Positions 1-9,555 of a stretch of 64,000 nt of DNA are shown piece by piece. Made by a program: the position numbers and the translations under genes. The first letter of the stretch is position 1; every line of letters begins with the position of its first letter. The stretch comes from Apium graveolens. Taxonomy: Eukaryota; Streptophyta; Magnoliopsida; Apiales; Apiaceae. The notes under the pieces are model-generated. The model was not told the origin of the DNA, made no database searches, and saw only the letters and a program-made list of their open reading frames with translations. The stretch is from assembly GCF_009905375.1 (NCBI RefSeq), contig NC_133653.1, positions 65,073,414-65,137,413 of the forward strand, in the 5' to 3' direction.

Positions 1-1250
1 TTCCCTCTTGTTGAGAATATCCTTTTGTAACCATCCTTGCTTTATTTCTTGTAATTATGCCATCACTATCAGTTTTGTTTCTGAACACCCATTTTTTACC
101 AACAACTGATCTGTTCTTTGGTCTTGGCACTAGGGTCCAGACATTATTTCTTTCAAATTCATTTAACTCTTCCTGCATTGCTTGCACCCAATCAGCATCT
201 TGAAGAGCTTCTTCCACTTTCTTTGGTTCAGACTGAGAAAGAAAAGAATGATAGAGACATTCATTTGATGTTGCTGTTCTAGTTCTAATACCTGCTTCAG
301 GATCTCCAATAACCAAGTCAGGTGTATGTGCTTTAGTCCACTTCCTTGCAGATGGAAGGTTATCTCTAGAACTGGATGCTCCCCCAAGATCCATGAAGTC
401 TCCATCAAGATTTTCTGATGCTCCCCCTGAAATTATGCTCTCTGAGCTGGATCCTTCAGAATTTGAGTTTCCAGAATTATCAGAACTTGGCCAATCTGAA
501 CTTGATGAATCAGAATTTGAGTTTCCAGAATTATCAGAACTTGGCCCATCAGAACTTGATGAATCAGAACTTGAAAAGCCTGTTCTAGGTTCTGATGCTA
601 CTTGAGATGTGGTTGGATGTTCAATATGCTCCCCCTGCACAGGTTCATTTTCCTTTGGCATAGTCACCATAGTTTCAATAACATAAGTGTTTAACCCATT
701 AGAGTTTGCAGTATCAGGATTTAGACTATCATAATTTACCGAATCAGAATTTAAAGCTTCATTCTCAAATCTCAGCTGACCATGATCATTGAAATCTTTA
801 AGTACAATAATCTTCTTATCATCAAAAGAGACATTGATAGATTCCATGACAACCCTTGTTCTTAAATTGTAGACTCTGAAGGCTTTTGTGGAAAGTGGAT
901 ATCTAAAAAAAATTCCTTCATCAGCTTTTAGATCAAATTTGGATAGCTGTTCAGGATGAGTCTTAAGAACAAAACACTTGCATCCAAATACATGAAAGTA
1001 CTTCAGATTTGGCTTCTTTTTCTTCACCATCTCATATGGTGTCTTTCCATGCTTGTTGATAAGTGTTGCATCCTGAGTAAAACAAGCAGTCTGCACAGCT
1101 TCATCCCAAAAGTAGGTTGGTAACTTTGCTTCATCAAGCATAGTTCGTGCATCTTCAATAAGAGTTCTATTCTTTCTTTCAACAACTCCATTTTGCTGTG
1201 GAGTTCCAGGAGCATAAAATTCCTGCTTTATTCCTCGGTCTTTGTAGAAC
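1..1250 (-). pseudogene. pol: Integrase core, int-RT spacer and N-terminal reverse transcriptase of copy A
   Basis: Translating the minus strand gives, in order: the SDNGTEF aspartate block of the integrase core near 1270, a PQQNGVVERKN block near 1165-1200 carrying the catalytic Glu, the conserved ADEGIF and VFGCK segments, a Ser/Asp-rich spacer (about 400-780) and the start of RT ([21 protein letters not shown]) at the edge. A frameshift near 1250 separates it from the upstream integrase frame. From there the frame appears open to position 1. The segment matches copy C 25430-26690. RT catalytic YVDD lies beyond the window. Confidence 0.7.
461..568 (-). repeat. Two tandem 54-bp units in the int-RT spacer of copy A
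   Basis: Two near-identical 54-bp units start at 461 and 515. On the coding (minus) strand each encodes 18 residues rich in Ser, Asp and Asn. The unit length is a multiple of three, so the duplication keeps the pol frame. Copy C has a similar Ser/Asp-rich spacer at 26090-26280 without a clean duplication. Confidence 0.75.
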
Positions 1251-1389
1251 TCTTCCTAATCATATTCTTGAACTCAGTGCCATTATCACTTCTTATGATT
1301 TTCACAGAGTCTTTGACCAATTTAACCAGTTGTTTGACATGATCAATTAAGATAGATACAATTTCACTTTTTGTGTGCAAGAAATACAC

Positions 1390-1677
1390 CTATGTGTATC
1401 TGGTAAACTCATCTACTATGAACATAGCATATTTCTTCTTTGCAATAGACATGACATTCACTGGACCAAATAGATCAACATGTAGTAGGTGAAAAGGCTC
1501 AATAATTGAAGATTCAGTCTTGCTCTTGAATGAAGATTTTCTTTGTTTTTCCTTTTGACATGAATCACAAAGGCCATCAGGAGCAAATACTGATTTTGGC
1601 GGTCCTCTCACAAGATCTTTCTTGACTAGTTCATTTATATTATTGAAATTTAAATGAGAGAGTTTCTTGTGCCAATC
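1390..1677 (-). pseudogene. pol: GAG-pre-integrase / integrase N-terminus of copy A, broken
   Basis: The minus-strand frame holds the HKKLSHLNF and CDSCQK parts of the HHCC zinc-binding region before the copia integrase core, then DLFGPVNV and VDEFTRYT, which contains the first catalytic Asp. It is bounded by two in-frame TAG stops: at 1678, and at about 1390. In copy C both positions read TGG (Trp), so both stops are TGG to TAG changes. The longest open piece is 1390-1611. It would insert cDNA into chromosomes if intact. Confidence 0.8.
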
Positions 1678-2094
1678 CTAGCTTTCTTCAATTGATGTTC
1701 TACTTAACAGACAGATTACAAAACCATCACAACTTGTTGAAAGCTTAGGTTCATAAATGTTACCATTCCTGTATCCCTTTAGAACAACTTTTCCTGTAGA
1801 TTTTCTTATAACTTCACAGTGTTCTTCAAAGAAATCCACATGATAACCTCTGTCACAGATTTGACTAACACTCAGCAGATTGTGTTTAAGTCCTGAGACT
1901 AGAGCTACTTTTTCAATGATGACATTCCCAAGATTGATATTGCCATATCCCAGAGTTTTTCCCATGTTGCCATCTCCATTAGAAACTCTTGGGCTAGCTT
2001 TCTCCACAAAATCTGATAGCAGGGCTTTATTTCCAGTCATATGTCTTGAACATCCACTGTCCAGAACAAGGATGTTTTTCTTGTTGCCCTGCAA
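1678..2094 (-). CDS. pol: Aspartic protease segment of pol, copy A
   Basis: A 138-codon open segment beginning at a TTG directly next to the TGCAG|GG junction. The catalytic triad LVLDSGCSRHMTG is at about residues 9-21, followed by the flap-like GDGNMGKTLGYG and the conserved LKHNLLSVSQICD block near residues 69-81. These are hallmarks of the copia retropepsin that cleaves Gag-Pol in the particle. It ends at a TAG where copy C has Trp. It lies about 12 nt downstream of the gag stop in the same reading direction. Confidence 0.88.
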   Translation of the reverse strand: MQGNKKNILVLDSGCSRHMTGNKALLSDFVEKASPRVSNGDGNMGKTLGYGNINLGNVIIEKVALVSGLKHNLLSVSQICDRGYHVDFFEEHCEVIRKSTGKVVLKGYRNGNIYEPKLSTSCDGFVICLLSRTSIEES

Positions 2095-2112
2095 TCACAA
2101 AGACCACTAATG
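2090..2112 (-). other. gag-pol junction with splice-acceptor-like TGCAG|GG, copy A
   Basis: On the minus strand gag ends at a TAG, and pol becomes recognisable immediately after TTTGTGATTGCAG|GG. A second in-frame stop (TGA) lies in this short gap, so simple single-stop readthrough would not join the two. The same layout recurs in copies C (24603-24624), G (about 9534-9560) and E (about 39785-39815). Whether it is used as a splice site is inference. Confidence 0.5.
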
Positions 2113-2574
2113 ATTAGTTTTAAGGACCCAGACTTGCTTGGATCCTTTGGCCTTATTAAGTTTGTTAACATTTGCAGCGGATTTAACATCAGAGTTTATG
2201 TTAACATTTTTCTTATTAGAATTTACAGTATCAGACTTTGCATCAGAACTTACACTGGAAGGAATAATGCTAACTTTCTTTAAAGAAGGTTTTATTTGAT
2301 AATAATCATAGTACAAACTATGATATTCCTTACAAGTATAAATGGAATGCCATAAACTACCACAATGAAAATAAGGATTTTGAGGCTTAAACCTAACAGA
2401 CTGACTCTTAACTCCTGACTTAGAAGGTAAGGAGTTTATATGCTTATTCTTCCTGCAAAAAGAAGCCAGATGGTTAGAATTTCCACAGTTATTGCATTTC
2501 TTTCTAGGAGCATTAGGAACATGCATAAAATTATTGCTTTTATTCACACCTTCCTTTCCATTCCTATTTTTCAT
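2107..2574 (-). CDS. gag: C-terminal gag (second zinc knuckle), copy A
   Basis: A 155-codon segment that continues gag after a frameshift at about 2575-2590, where copy A lacks one base compared with copy C (an AAA run reduced to AA). It carries a second CX2CX4HX4C knuckle, CNNCGNSNHLASFC, near residues 27-40, and a further Cys/His stretch (FHCGSLWHSIYTC) near residues 69-81. The tail is Lys/Ser/Asn-rich and ends in KTNH and a TAG stop. The role would be RNA binding and packaging. Confidence 0.85.
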   Translation of the reverse strand: MKNRNGKEGVNKSNNFMHVPNAPRKKCNNCGNSNHLASFCRKNKHINSLPSKSGVKSQSVRFKPQNPYFHCGSLWHSIYTCKEYHSLYYDYYQIKPSLKKVSIIPSSVSSDAKSDTVNSNKKNVNINSDVKSAANVNKLNKAKGSKQVWVLKTNH

Positions 2575-4460
2575 AGGTGCCTTACCTTGTTTACATTCTT
2601 AATCTCTTTCAGCTTATACTTAAGCCGCTTCTTTGTCATTAAGCCTAAGTTAACTTCAATTGTCTTTTCCTGTTTCAATTTGTCAGAAGTTGACTCTGCC
2701 TTAACTTCTGTCTCAGTATCTTTCATCTTTTCAGAATCAGACTTTACTGATTTAGCTACAAACTTAACAGGATTTAACTTTGGATTAATAGTCTGTTTAA
2801 CAATAATTGGCTTAATTTGTTCAGTTCCTGTTTCACTTTTATCATCTCCATAACCTAAGCCCTCTTTCCAGTATCCACTACTTAATAAATTCTGAGTTGT
2901 TCTACCAGAGTTAGTCCAAGTCCTGATAATCTCTCTTTCCTTTTCTAACTCAGTTTTTAGAAACTGATTCAATTTTAACACTACATCTCTAACATAAAAA
3001 GCATCATCTCTTTCTTTCTGAGTTTGATGGAATATAACTAACTCTTTTTCTAAATAGTCATTCCTTTTCTTAAAAGCTAGATTTTCAGAAGTTAACCTAT
3101 CACAAGTTAAAGTCTGATCTATATAACTAATGAATATGGTTTTAAGATAAGATCTCAACTCAGTAATATCATCAGTATGAAAAGCATAAGTTGTTTGAGG
3201 TACCTTTAACTCAGAAGCTTCAGAGCTGCTATCAGCATTTGCCATCAAGGCATAGTTCACCTCATTCTCAGAATCTGAAGTGTCTGTCCAACTTTTCTTC
3301 TTTGTGACAAGTGCCTTGCCTTTGTCACCTTTTCCTTTCTTACAATCAGGAGATATGTGGCCTTTATCACCACAATTGTAGCATTTAACATTTGAGTAAT
3401 CTCCTCTGTTAGACTTTCCAGCTTTGCCTTCAGATTTTCTGAATCCCTTCTTATCAGAACTTCCACTTTTCCTGGAAAACTTATTTCCCCTTCTGAATTT
3501 CCTGTAGGCTATCTTTGTGATACCCTTCACCATAAGAGCACACAATTTCATCATCTCTTCATCAGCATCCATCTCAGATACAATTTCAGTTTGTGAATCC
3601 TCATCACTATCAGAACTTGATGACTCAGTATCAGACTTTGTGACGAGAGCCTTTCCTTTGCCTTTCTCTGAGACAACCACTTTGGGGGATTCCTCCTCAG
3701 CCTTAAGAGCAACTGTTCTTGACTTTCTCCCATGCCTCTTGTTTCTTTGATCCATATCAAGTTCATGAGTTTTGAGCATACCATAAATTTCATCAAGAGT
3801 AGTTTCATCAAGAGCATAGTAGTCTCTTATAGTAGTTGCCTTCAAATCCCAACTTTCAGGAAGAGTTAAAAGGAATTTAAGATTAGTATCTTCAAGATCA
3901 TATTCCTTATCCACTAGTGACAGATCATTCAATAGTTTGACAAATCTGTCATATAAACCAGTTAATGACTCATCAGGTTTTGAGTCAAAGTGCTCATACT
4001 CTTGAGTGAGTATAGTCCTCTTGTTCTTCTTAATTGAATCAGTTCCCTGACATCTTATCTCCAAGGCATCCCATATCTCCTTTACAGTCTTGCAGTTAAT
4101 TACCCTATTTGACATGACATTATCAATGGCACTATGCAGCAAATGCCTTACCTTTGCATCCTTGGAAATAGATGAGATATCGTCAGCTGTATACTCACTT
4201 TTCTCCTTTGGTACAGTCTGTGCTGGCTGATCTGCAACTACAACATAGAGCTTGGTTGGCTTATGTGGACCTTCATTAATTCTGTCAAGGTATTCTGGAT
4301 CTGTAGCTTCTAGAAACATAGTCATCCTCACTTTCCATATGGGATACTTAGAAGGTTTCAGTATGGGAACCCTAATTGTCTCATATTGATTATGGATTTG
4401 AGTCTTTGGAGTTTCTTCAGTTTTGGTGGGCTTGGTTGGAGTTTTCTCTTCTTCATACAT
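2571..4460 (-). CDS. gag: Gag polyprotein, main ORF of copy A (629 codons)
   Basis: The longest intact gag in the window. Residues about 36-62 hold the copia N-terminal pattern YPIWKVRMTMFLEAT. Residues about 95-235 match the UBN2/copia gag-polypeptide region (KEIWDALEIRCQGT, LTQEYEHF, FLLTLPESW). A Ser/Asp-rich acidic linker follows at about 275-300 and a basic patch at 320-350. A CCHC knuckle, CYNCGDKGHISPDC, is at about 360-373. A charged heptad-like coiled coil spans about 430-515. A gag this long with a coiled coil is typical of Sireviruses. A 1-base deletion at the 3' end shifts the frame and causes the stop at 2571. The ATG lies 53 bp downstream of the LTR, just after the primer-binding site. 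Confidence 0.92.
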   Translation of the reverse strand: MYEEEKTPTKPTKTEETPKTQIHNQYETIRVPILKPSKYPIWKVRMTMFLEATDPEYLDRINEGPHKPTKLYVVVADQPAQTVPKEKSEYTADDISSISKDAKVRHLLHSAIDNVMSNRVINCKTVKEIWDALEIRCQGTDSIKKNKRTILTQEYEHFDSKPDESLTGLYDRFVKLLNDLSLVDKEYDLEDTNLKFLLTLPESWDLKATTIRDYYALDETTLDEIYGMLKTHELDMDQRNKRHGRKSRTVALKAEEESPKVVVSEKGKGKALVTKSDTESSSSDSDEDSQTEIVSEMDADEEMMKLCALMVKGITKIAYRKFRRGNKFSRKSGSSDKKGFRKSEGKAGKSNRGDYSNVKCYNCGDKGHISPDCKKGKGDKGKALVTKKKSWTDTSDSENEVNYALMANADSSSEASELKVPQTTYAFHTDDITELRSYLKTIFISYIDQTLTCDRLTSENLAFKKRNDYLEKELVIFHQTQKERDDAFYVRDVVLKLNQFLKTELEKEREIIRTWTNSGRTTQNLLSSGYWKEGLGYGDDKSETGTEQIKPIIVKQTINPKLNPVKFVAKSVKSDSEKMKDTETEVKAESTSDKLKQEKTIEVNLGLMTKKRLKYKLKEIKNVNKVRHL

Positions 4461-4499
4461 GATTGTTTTGGATCTTTACTATTTATGTGTTAACAGATC

Positions 4500-4511
4500 A
4501 CTCTGATACCA
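4500..4511 (-). other. Primer-binding site of copy A (initiator-Met tRNA type)
   Basis: The minus strand reads TGGTATCAGAGT two bases inside the 5' LTR. This differs by one base from TGGTATCAGAGC, the usual plant iMet PBS, and marks where minus-strand cDNA would be primed. It fixes the element's orientation. Confidence 0.85.
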
Positions 4512-4513
4512 CT

Positions 4514-5097
4514 TGTTAGGTCATACACACTGTAGAAGGGGGTTGAATACAGTGTATACTACAATCAAACCGAATTAAGAACATAAGTATGAAACACATA
4601 ATAATCTTATTAATAAAACAGTATTACAATGGAACCGTTCTCTCTCAGTGATGAACAAATATCATGAGAGCTGCTAGGGTTACAATGAATAATATTCTCG
4701 ATTATGATAACACTTATAGTGTAAACCCTATGCTGTGTTTATATAGACACACAGTTACAAGATAAACTTCTAATTGATATCGAACATAAGTCTGCATCCT
4801 AAAATATATCAACTAGTTATCTTTTCTTCCAAGTATTCTATTTTTCATAGAATTCTTCTCCATGCATATCTCTTCTTGTGTTTCTCTTAATCTTCTTTCC
4901 TTTAATCAGTCGCCTTCCTTATCTGAATGTCTTCTTAAGTCCTGATATTATCTCCTGATAAATATCTTCAGATATCTTAAGTTTTGACTTCAGTATAAGT
5001 ATTGATTTTCAGTTAAGTCATGATTTGTCCTGTTAGTTAAGATCTGAAAACTAAACACAAATCATTATTAGACATGACACCACAAATATATCTAACA
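4514..5097 (-). repeat. 5' LTR of copy A (584 bp)
   Basis: It begins TGTTAG and ends CTAACA on the plus strand, a 6-bp terminal inverted repeat of the TG..CA type. Read on the minus strand it matches the LTRs at 6981-7549, 21611-22200 and 60241-60835, including the ATTTG.GRTGTCATG start and the conserved CAACCCCCTTCTAYAGTG near the end. It carries degenerate copies of the family-1 motif (TTAAGTTYTGA). Its PBS-side border is exact; the right border abuts copy B. Confidence 0.92.
4738..4745 (-). promoter_or_regulatory. TATA box in LTR A
   Basis: The minus strand reads TATATAAA in a context (GTGTCTATATAAACACAG) conserved in the LTRs of copy C. This is the probable core promoter of the element. 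Confidence 0.6.
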
Positions 5098-5099
5098 CT

Positions 5100-6842
5100 C
5101 TACTCCTGACAGATGATGCCAAAAAGGGGGAGAAGGTAGTTAAGTCCAAATGCTCACCAATCAATACATTGAAGAAAAAGGATGATCATGGTGATGACCA
5201 GGGAAACTCTGATAAGAGTAGAGGTCACAGTCAAGGAGAGCAATTGAGCAGGATTCCTTCTCAACAGACAGGTTCTCATCAGAGATTGTCTGGTTCTACT
5301 CAAAGGAGGGATAAGGAAGGAAAAAAGCCTACAAATCAGGATGTTCCTTTGTTGATCACAAATTCTGATGATCAAGTTCTGACAACTACTTCTCATTTAA
5401 TGATTCAAGCTGGAAGCCAAGATTCACAGAAGTTTTTACAGACTATGAAATTCAAGGGAAAGAAAGCAATATTCTTTTACAAGGATCCCAAAATTCAAAC
5501 TATTGATGAAGAACTGGCCAAAAGACTATTTCTTAAGGAGAATCCAGGAGTGGATTTAGAGGAATTAAGAGAAGAAGAAGCTAAATTTGCTGCTGAGAAG
5601 AGCAAACCAAAGTCAAAAGCTTCTGATGCTAAAAAGCCACCAAGGCCAAAAGAAAAGAGGATTGTGATAAAAGAAAGATCTGCCACAGAGATTCCTAGAT
5701 CAAGGACTAGATCTCAAACTACTACTGATCCCAAAGAAGAGGGAAAAGGAACTGTTGGGGAGACAGTCAAGAAACAGAAGATGAAGATGCCTCAAATTCT
5801 GATGGATCTTGTGTGCAAGATGGTTCAATTCTTTGATGATGCTACTGCAGAAGATGAAACTGTTGAAACTCTGAAAAGAAGAAAGATGACAGAAAAATCT
5901 AAGACAACCTCTGACATAGCTCAAGTTGTTCAGAGTGAAGATATTTCAGAACAGCAAGCTACAGATGAAACTGCAAATCCTGACCAAATTATCAAGACAT
6001 CAACCTCTGACACTGCTCAAGTTGACATAGACATCTTAACACTTGATCAGAAAAGGAAGATGATATGGAACAAAGCTACTCCAGTGGAACCTAAGACCAA
6101 TCTAATGTTGAATCAACTTGCAACATTTGGGTTAAAAGCCAAGAAAGCTAGAGACAAGTCTGGATTAGGTTCTGACAAAGAAAAGAGACAAACAGGAGTA
6201 GAAGTTACTCTTAGAGATCCTTTCATTTTGACAGATAAACCATATGAAGAAATCAAATAAAAGCACCTTGACAAAGTGTTGTCTGCTCAAATTGTCATGG
6301 ATACTCATGATAAATCAGAAGTTAAAGAAAAATTGATTTTGTTTCTCAATGATGGCAGAACTTACATACTAGGAGATTCTGATGTACTAAAGAAGTCTAT
6401 CAAAGAGCTTCAACATATTCACTATCTTCTGGAAGTAAAATCTGATGTTACAAGAAGATGGCCAGATTACATTTTAAAGGCTATAAGAGATCTTCTCAGA
6501 ATTTCTGGGTCAAAAGCTTCTGAATACATTCCAAAAATCACTGAGGATGATGGAAGCGAAATTCCTATGAGGAAGAATTCTGCTAAGGTAGAAGTAATTT
6601 TGAAAGGAAGATGCTTATGCTACAATGAAGACTCTTCACATCCCAGAGTTATCAGACATGGAGATGGACTTGAAAGAACATCAATGACTGCACTCAGAAC
6701 ATGCATTTATCAGATTGGTGATAATGAAGATGAAGAACTGATGCAAGTCAAAGCACAGTTAGTTGAAGTTCTGAGAAACACTGAGGACAAGCTGGTAACA
6801 GACTTTACAAGGAATCAATTTGGATTCAGATTAATCCAGTGA
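5100..6842 (+). pseudogene. Third ORF (ORF3, env-like position) of copy B, one in-frame stop
   Basis: The frame is open from the LTR A border through 5169-6260 and 6276-6842. It is interrupted once, by TAA at 6258-6260 where copy C has CAA. The N-terminal half is Lys/Glu/Ser-rich and low in complexity, with a conserved KDPKIQTIDEELAKRLFLK block near 5490-5545 and a Lys-rich basic stretch (KPPRPKEKR). The C-terminal half (about 6280-6842) looks folded: LILFLNDGRTY, ELQHIHYLLEVKSDVT, KVEVILKGRCLCYNE, ending in FGFRLIQ. No signal peptide or membrane segment is visible, so calling it an envelope protein would rest on position alone. Function unknown; its C-terminal part resembles that of family 2 ORF3. 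Confidence 0.8.
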
Positions 6843-6969
6843 TATTGGTAAAGCTACATGTACTGTAAGTTGTATTTAGCTGTTTTATATAATATATCAT
6901 TGCATTTGTACTTCAATGTTTTTGACATCATCAGATCTATTAACTTGTATATTTTTCATAATTTACAAG
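6843..6969 (+). other. 3' untranslated spacer of copy B
   Basis: AT-rich sequence between the ORF3 stop and the polypurine tract. It is closely matched at 60103-60230 in copy C (ATGTTTTTGACATCATC, CATAATTTACAAGTTG), so it is conserved within family 1. Confidence 0.6.
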
Positions 6970-6980
6970 TTGGGGGAGAT
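6970..6980 (+). other. Polypurine tract of copy B
   Basis: TTGGGGGAGAT directly before the 3' LTR. Identical tracts precede the 3' LTRs of C, G and E. It would prime plus-strand cDNA. Confidence 0.85.
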
Positions 6981-7549
6981 TGTTAGATATATTTGTGATG
7001 TCATGTCGAATATAATTTGTTTAGTTTCAGAACTTATTATCAGAATATCAGAACTTAACTGGAAATCAGAACTTACTGAAATAGGAAGTTATCAGAACTT
7101 AAGGCGTCAGAACTTATATCAGAACTTAAGTGCGGATACACTTCAGGGATGAAAAGCGGCTGATTTACAGGAGAGGATCTGGATTAAACAAGTAAAGATA
7201 TGCATGAAGAATCGGACATCTATAGAATTGTAGTAGATAATCTCTGATTGATATATTCTAGGAAACAGAATCATTATCATATCAATTGGTAGTTATCTTG
7301 TAACTGTGTATTATAAAAACACAAATTAGGGTTTACACTATAAGTGTTATCATTCACGAGAATATTATATATTGTAGCCCTAGAAGCTCTTGGTGATATC
7401 ATACATCATTCAGAGAGTAGATTAAACCTACTGTAACAGAGTTTGATATATTGAATCAACTTGTTTTTCGTTACATACTTGTGTTTATAATAGAATTGAT
7501 TGTAGATACTATATTCAACCCCCTTTTATAGTATCATTGAGGCCTAACA
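6981..7549 (+). repeat. 3' LTR of copy B (569 bp)
   Basis: Starts TGTTAGATATATTTG and ends GGCCTAACA. It is homologous to the other family-1 LTRs. It contains six exact copies of CAGAACTTA at 7028, 7049, 7067, 7093, 7108 and 7120, all in the same orientation, the clearest example of the family-1 repeated motif. Confidence 0.92.
7312..7319 (+). promoter_or_regulatory. TATA-like box in LTR B
   Basis: TATAAAAA at the site equivalent to TATATAAA of the other family-1 LTRs, after the conserved TTATCTTGTAACTGTGT. Confidence 0.5.
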
Positions 7550-8403
7550 AAGAAGGTGAGTCACTCACTGACATTTTTAGTAGATTCTAAAAAATACTGA
7601 ATGCTCTAAATTTGCATGAAAGGGTCTATCAAATAAAAGACTCAAACCTCAAATTCCTTAGATCTTTATCAAAGGAATGGAAGCCTATGACAGTCTCATT
7701 GAGAAATTCTCAAGATTAGAAAGAGTTCACCTTGGACAGACTGTATGGTATCCTAAAAACCTATGAGCTTGAAATAGAACAAGATGAGAAGATGGAGAAA
7801 GGAAGAAAGAAGGCAGAGTCCATTGCACTAGTTGCTGAGCAAGAAAAGGAGAAGGAGATAAAGGTTGAAGCTGTTGAATCTGCACCAAACTCAAAAGTTT
7901 TGTGAAGGCAAAGGAAAGGGACTAATAGCTGAGCATAAAGACCAAATTAGTCAAGCTGATATGGATGACATAGATGAACATCTTTCTTTTCTATACAGGA
8001 GATTTGCCGAGCTCAAATTCAAGAAGAATTTTGGAGCAGCTAAGCCAAACAGAAACATGGTTGATAAGTCTAAATTCAAGTATTTCAAATGTGGCTTGGC
8101 AGGTCATTTTTTAGTGAATGTAGAAAGCTTAATTCTGGTAAAAAGAAGTTTGAGGCTATTGACTATAAGCAGAAATACTTCGAGTTGCTCAAGCAAAAGG
8201 AAAGGGCTTTTATTACACAAGAAAATGATTGGGCTGTAGATGGATTGGAAGAGGATGAAGATACAAGCTATGTCAATCTAGCACTTATGACCAAATCATA
8301 TGAAACAGAGACAAGTTCATCAAGCAATCAGGTAATCACTACCAATCTAGCTCATCAATCTAAATCTGAGTGTAATGATGCCATAAATGACATGTTTTAC
8401 TGA
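7550..8403 (+). pseudogene. gag: Middle gag of copy G with degenerate first zinc knuckle
   Basis: The plus strand carries the copia gag pattern KEGESLTDIF, YQIKDSNLKFLRSL, EWKPMTVSLRNSQD and LYGILKTYELEIEQ, matching copy E around 55900-56130. In-frame stops occur near 7588 and 7718, and there is a frameshift near 7900. The longest open piece is 8089-8403. The first CCHC knuckle is damaged: where copy E has CYNCGISGHFANEC, G has FKCGLAGHF and has lost the outer Cys residues. N-terminal gag is missing because B was inserted here. Confidence 0.8.
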
Positions 8404-9537
8404 ATTATATCACCTGCGTGTTACACTCAAGTCTCTCACTAAAGAAAATAATAAAATTAAAGATAATAATTTGTTTTAGGTGAAAGAAACAATATGCCAG
8501 AGACTCAATTTGCTGAGTTTGAAAAATTGAAAATAGAATGCAAGATTGCTAAAGATAAACTAATTGAATCTTTAAAGAAAGAGGAGATTTTAAGAAAGCA
8601 ACTTGACCGAGAACAGGAAGTGATTAAAGCATGAAAATCATCTAGAGATGTCCATGCTTGAATTACTAAAGTTCAAGGTATATAATCTTAATGTGATGCA
8701 GCCTGGAAAAAGAACAAGGAGAAGCCTGATTCCAATATAGTTGAAGGACTTTTAATTGATGTGGATTCGACGGATGATGAAAATTATCCATCGAATAATC
8801 AAAAGGATTTTCCGTCGAGAGACAATGAGCCACATCTGTCGAGTACAAGTAAACCAGTTAGCAAAGCTAGACTAGCTAAGTTGAATGAAAAGTATGGATC
8901 AGTTTCTAAGAACTTTGTTCCAAGAGAAATATGTCAAGTGAATAAGAATAAAAGAGTCAATGTAGGTCATCTGTCTATCAAGTAATTGAATGAAAGATTG
9001 GAGAAAATTGAAGTAAAAGCATAGTCAAAAAGGAAAAACAATAGAAATGGGATAGTAGAAATTAACAAACATAACAACTACACACCTGATAAATATGCAC
9101 CAAGAAAAATATGTGTTAAGTGTGGTAGTGTTAATCATTTATCTGTTAATTGCAAACTTGTTATGCCTACTTCCATGTCTGCACCACCTTCATTTCCCAG
9201 CATGCCTACAATGTCTGTTAATGTTATGCCTGGACACAATTTGAATGCACAGTATGATAATATTCCATTTCCATAAAATCCATATTATGCTGTATTTAGT
9301 ATGCCACAAATGCCATTTAGCATGCCTTACTGGAATAACATGTTTGCACAGAGTATGACTTTTCATGTTAACAAATCTTTGCATGATAATTCTGCAATGA
9401 TGAATGGTTTCAAAGGTCCAACTCAAATGACAAAAGATGAATCTGAAATACCCAAGTCAAATGAGGTCAAACCTAAGAAACCAAAGAAAAAGGCTAACAA
9501 GGCAGGACCCAAGGAAACTTGGGTACCACAAACTTGA
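8404..9537 (+). pseudogene. gag: C-terminal gag of copy G (second zinc knuckle)
   Basis: Broken frames resume after a stop at 8401-8403: a coiled-coil remnant (about 8480-8640), an acidic linker whose DNA holds three family-2 motifs (8767, 8786, 8810), then an intact CCHC site CVKCGSVNHLSVNC at about 9118-9159. A Met/Pro/Asn-rich stretch follows (about 9160-9420) and a Lys-rich tail ending WVPQT with a TGA near 9535. Open pieces are 8761-8985 and 9301-9537. Copy E has lost the first Cys of this same knuckle. Confidence 0.75.
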
Positions 9538-9555
9538 TTTGATTTTGATGTGTGC

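Larger units (their letters stand above)
1..5097 (-). mobile_element. Copy A: family-1 Ty1/copia Sirevirus-like retrotransposon, 3' end outside window
   Basis: The element reads right to left: 5' LTR (4514-5097), primer-binding site, gag, protease, integrase and the start of reverse transcriptase, then the window edge. Domain order PR-INT-RT is that of Ty1/copia. The long gag with a coiled coil and two zinc knuckles fits the SIRE/Maximus (Sirevirus) lineage. Gag and pol align closely by eye with copy C at 21611-60835. Its right border abuts the third ORF of copy B, so A is inserted in B in the opposite orientation. A candidate duplication CTCTA (5098-5102) cannot be tested because the other border is off-window. 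Several stops and frameshifts make it non-autonomous. Confidence 0.9.
5098..7549 (+). mobile_element. Copy B: family-1 Ty1/copia element, 3' part only
   Basis: Right of LTR A the sequence resumes inside a third ORF homologous to 58470-60102 of copy C, then a polypurine tract and a 3' LTR (6981-7549). The 5' part of B must lie left of the window, beyond copy A. B's LTR ends in CCTAACA and is followed at once by the middle of the gag of copy G, so B is inserted in G. Confidence 0.88.

Noticed and set aside
393..605. Plus-strand ORF with Ser/Glu-rich repeats
   Set aside because: It is the antisense reading of the repetitive int-RT spacer of copy A; the pol frame is on the minus strand.
2440..2853. 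Hydrophobic plus-strand ORF suggesting a membrane protein
   Set aside because: Antisense of the Lys/Glu-rich C-terminal gag of copy A; Lys codons read backward give Phe and Leu. The ORF at 23857-24123 is the same effect in copy C.
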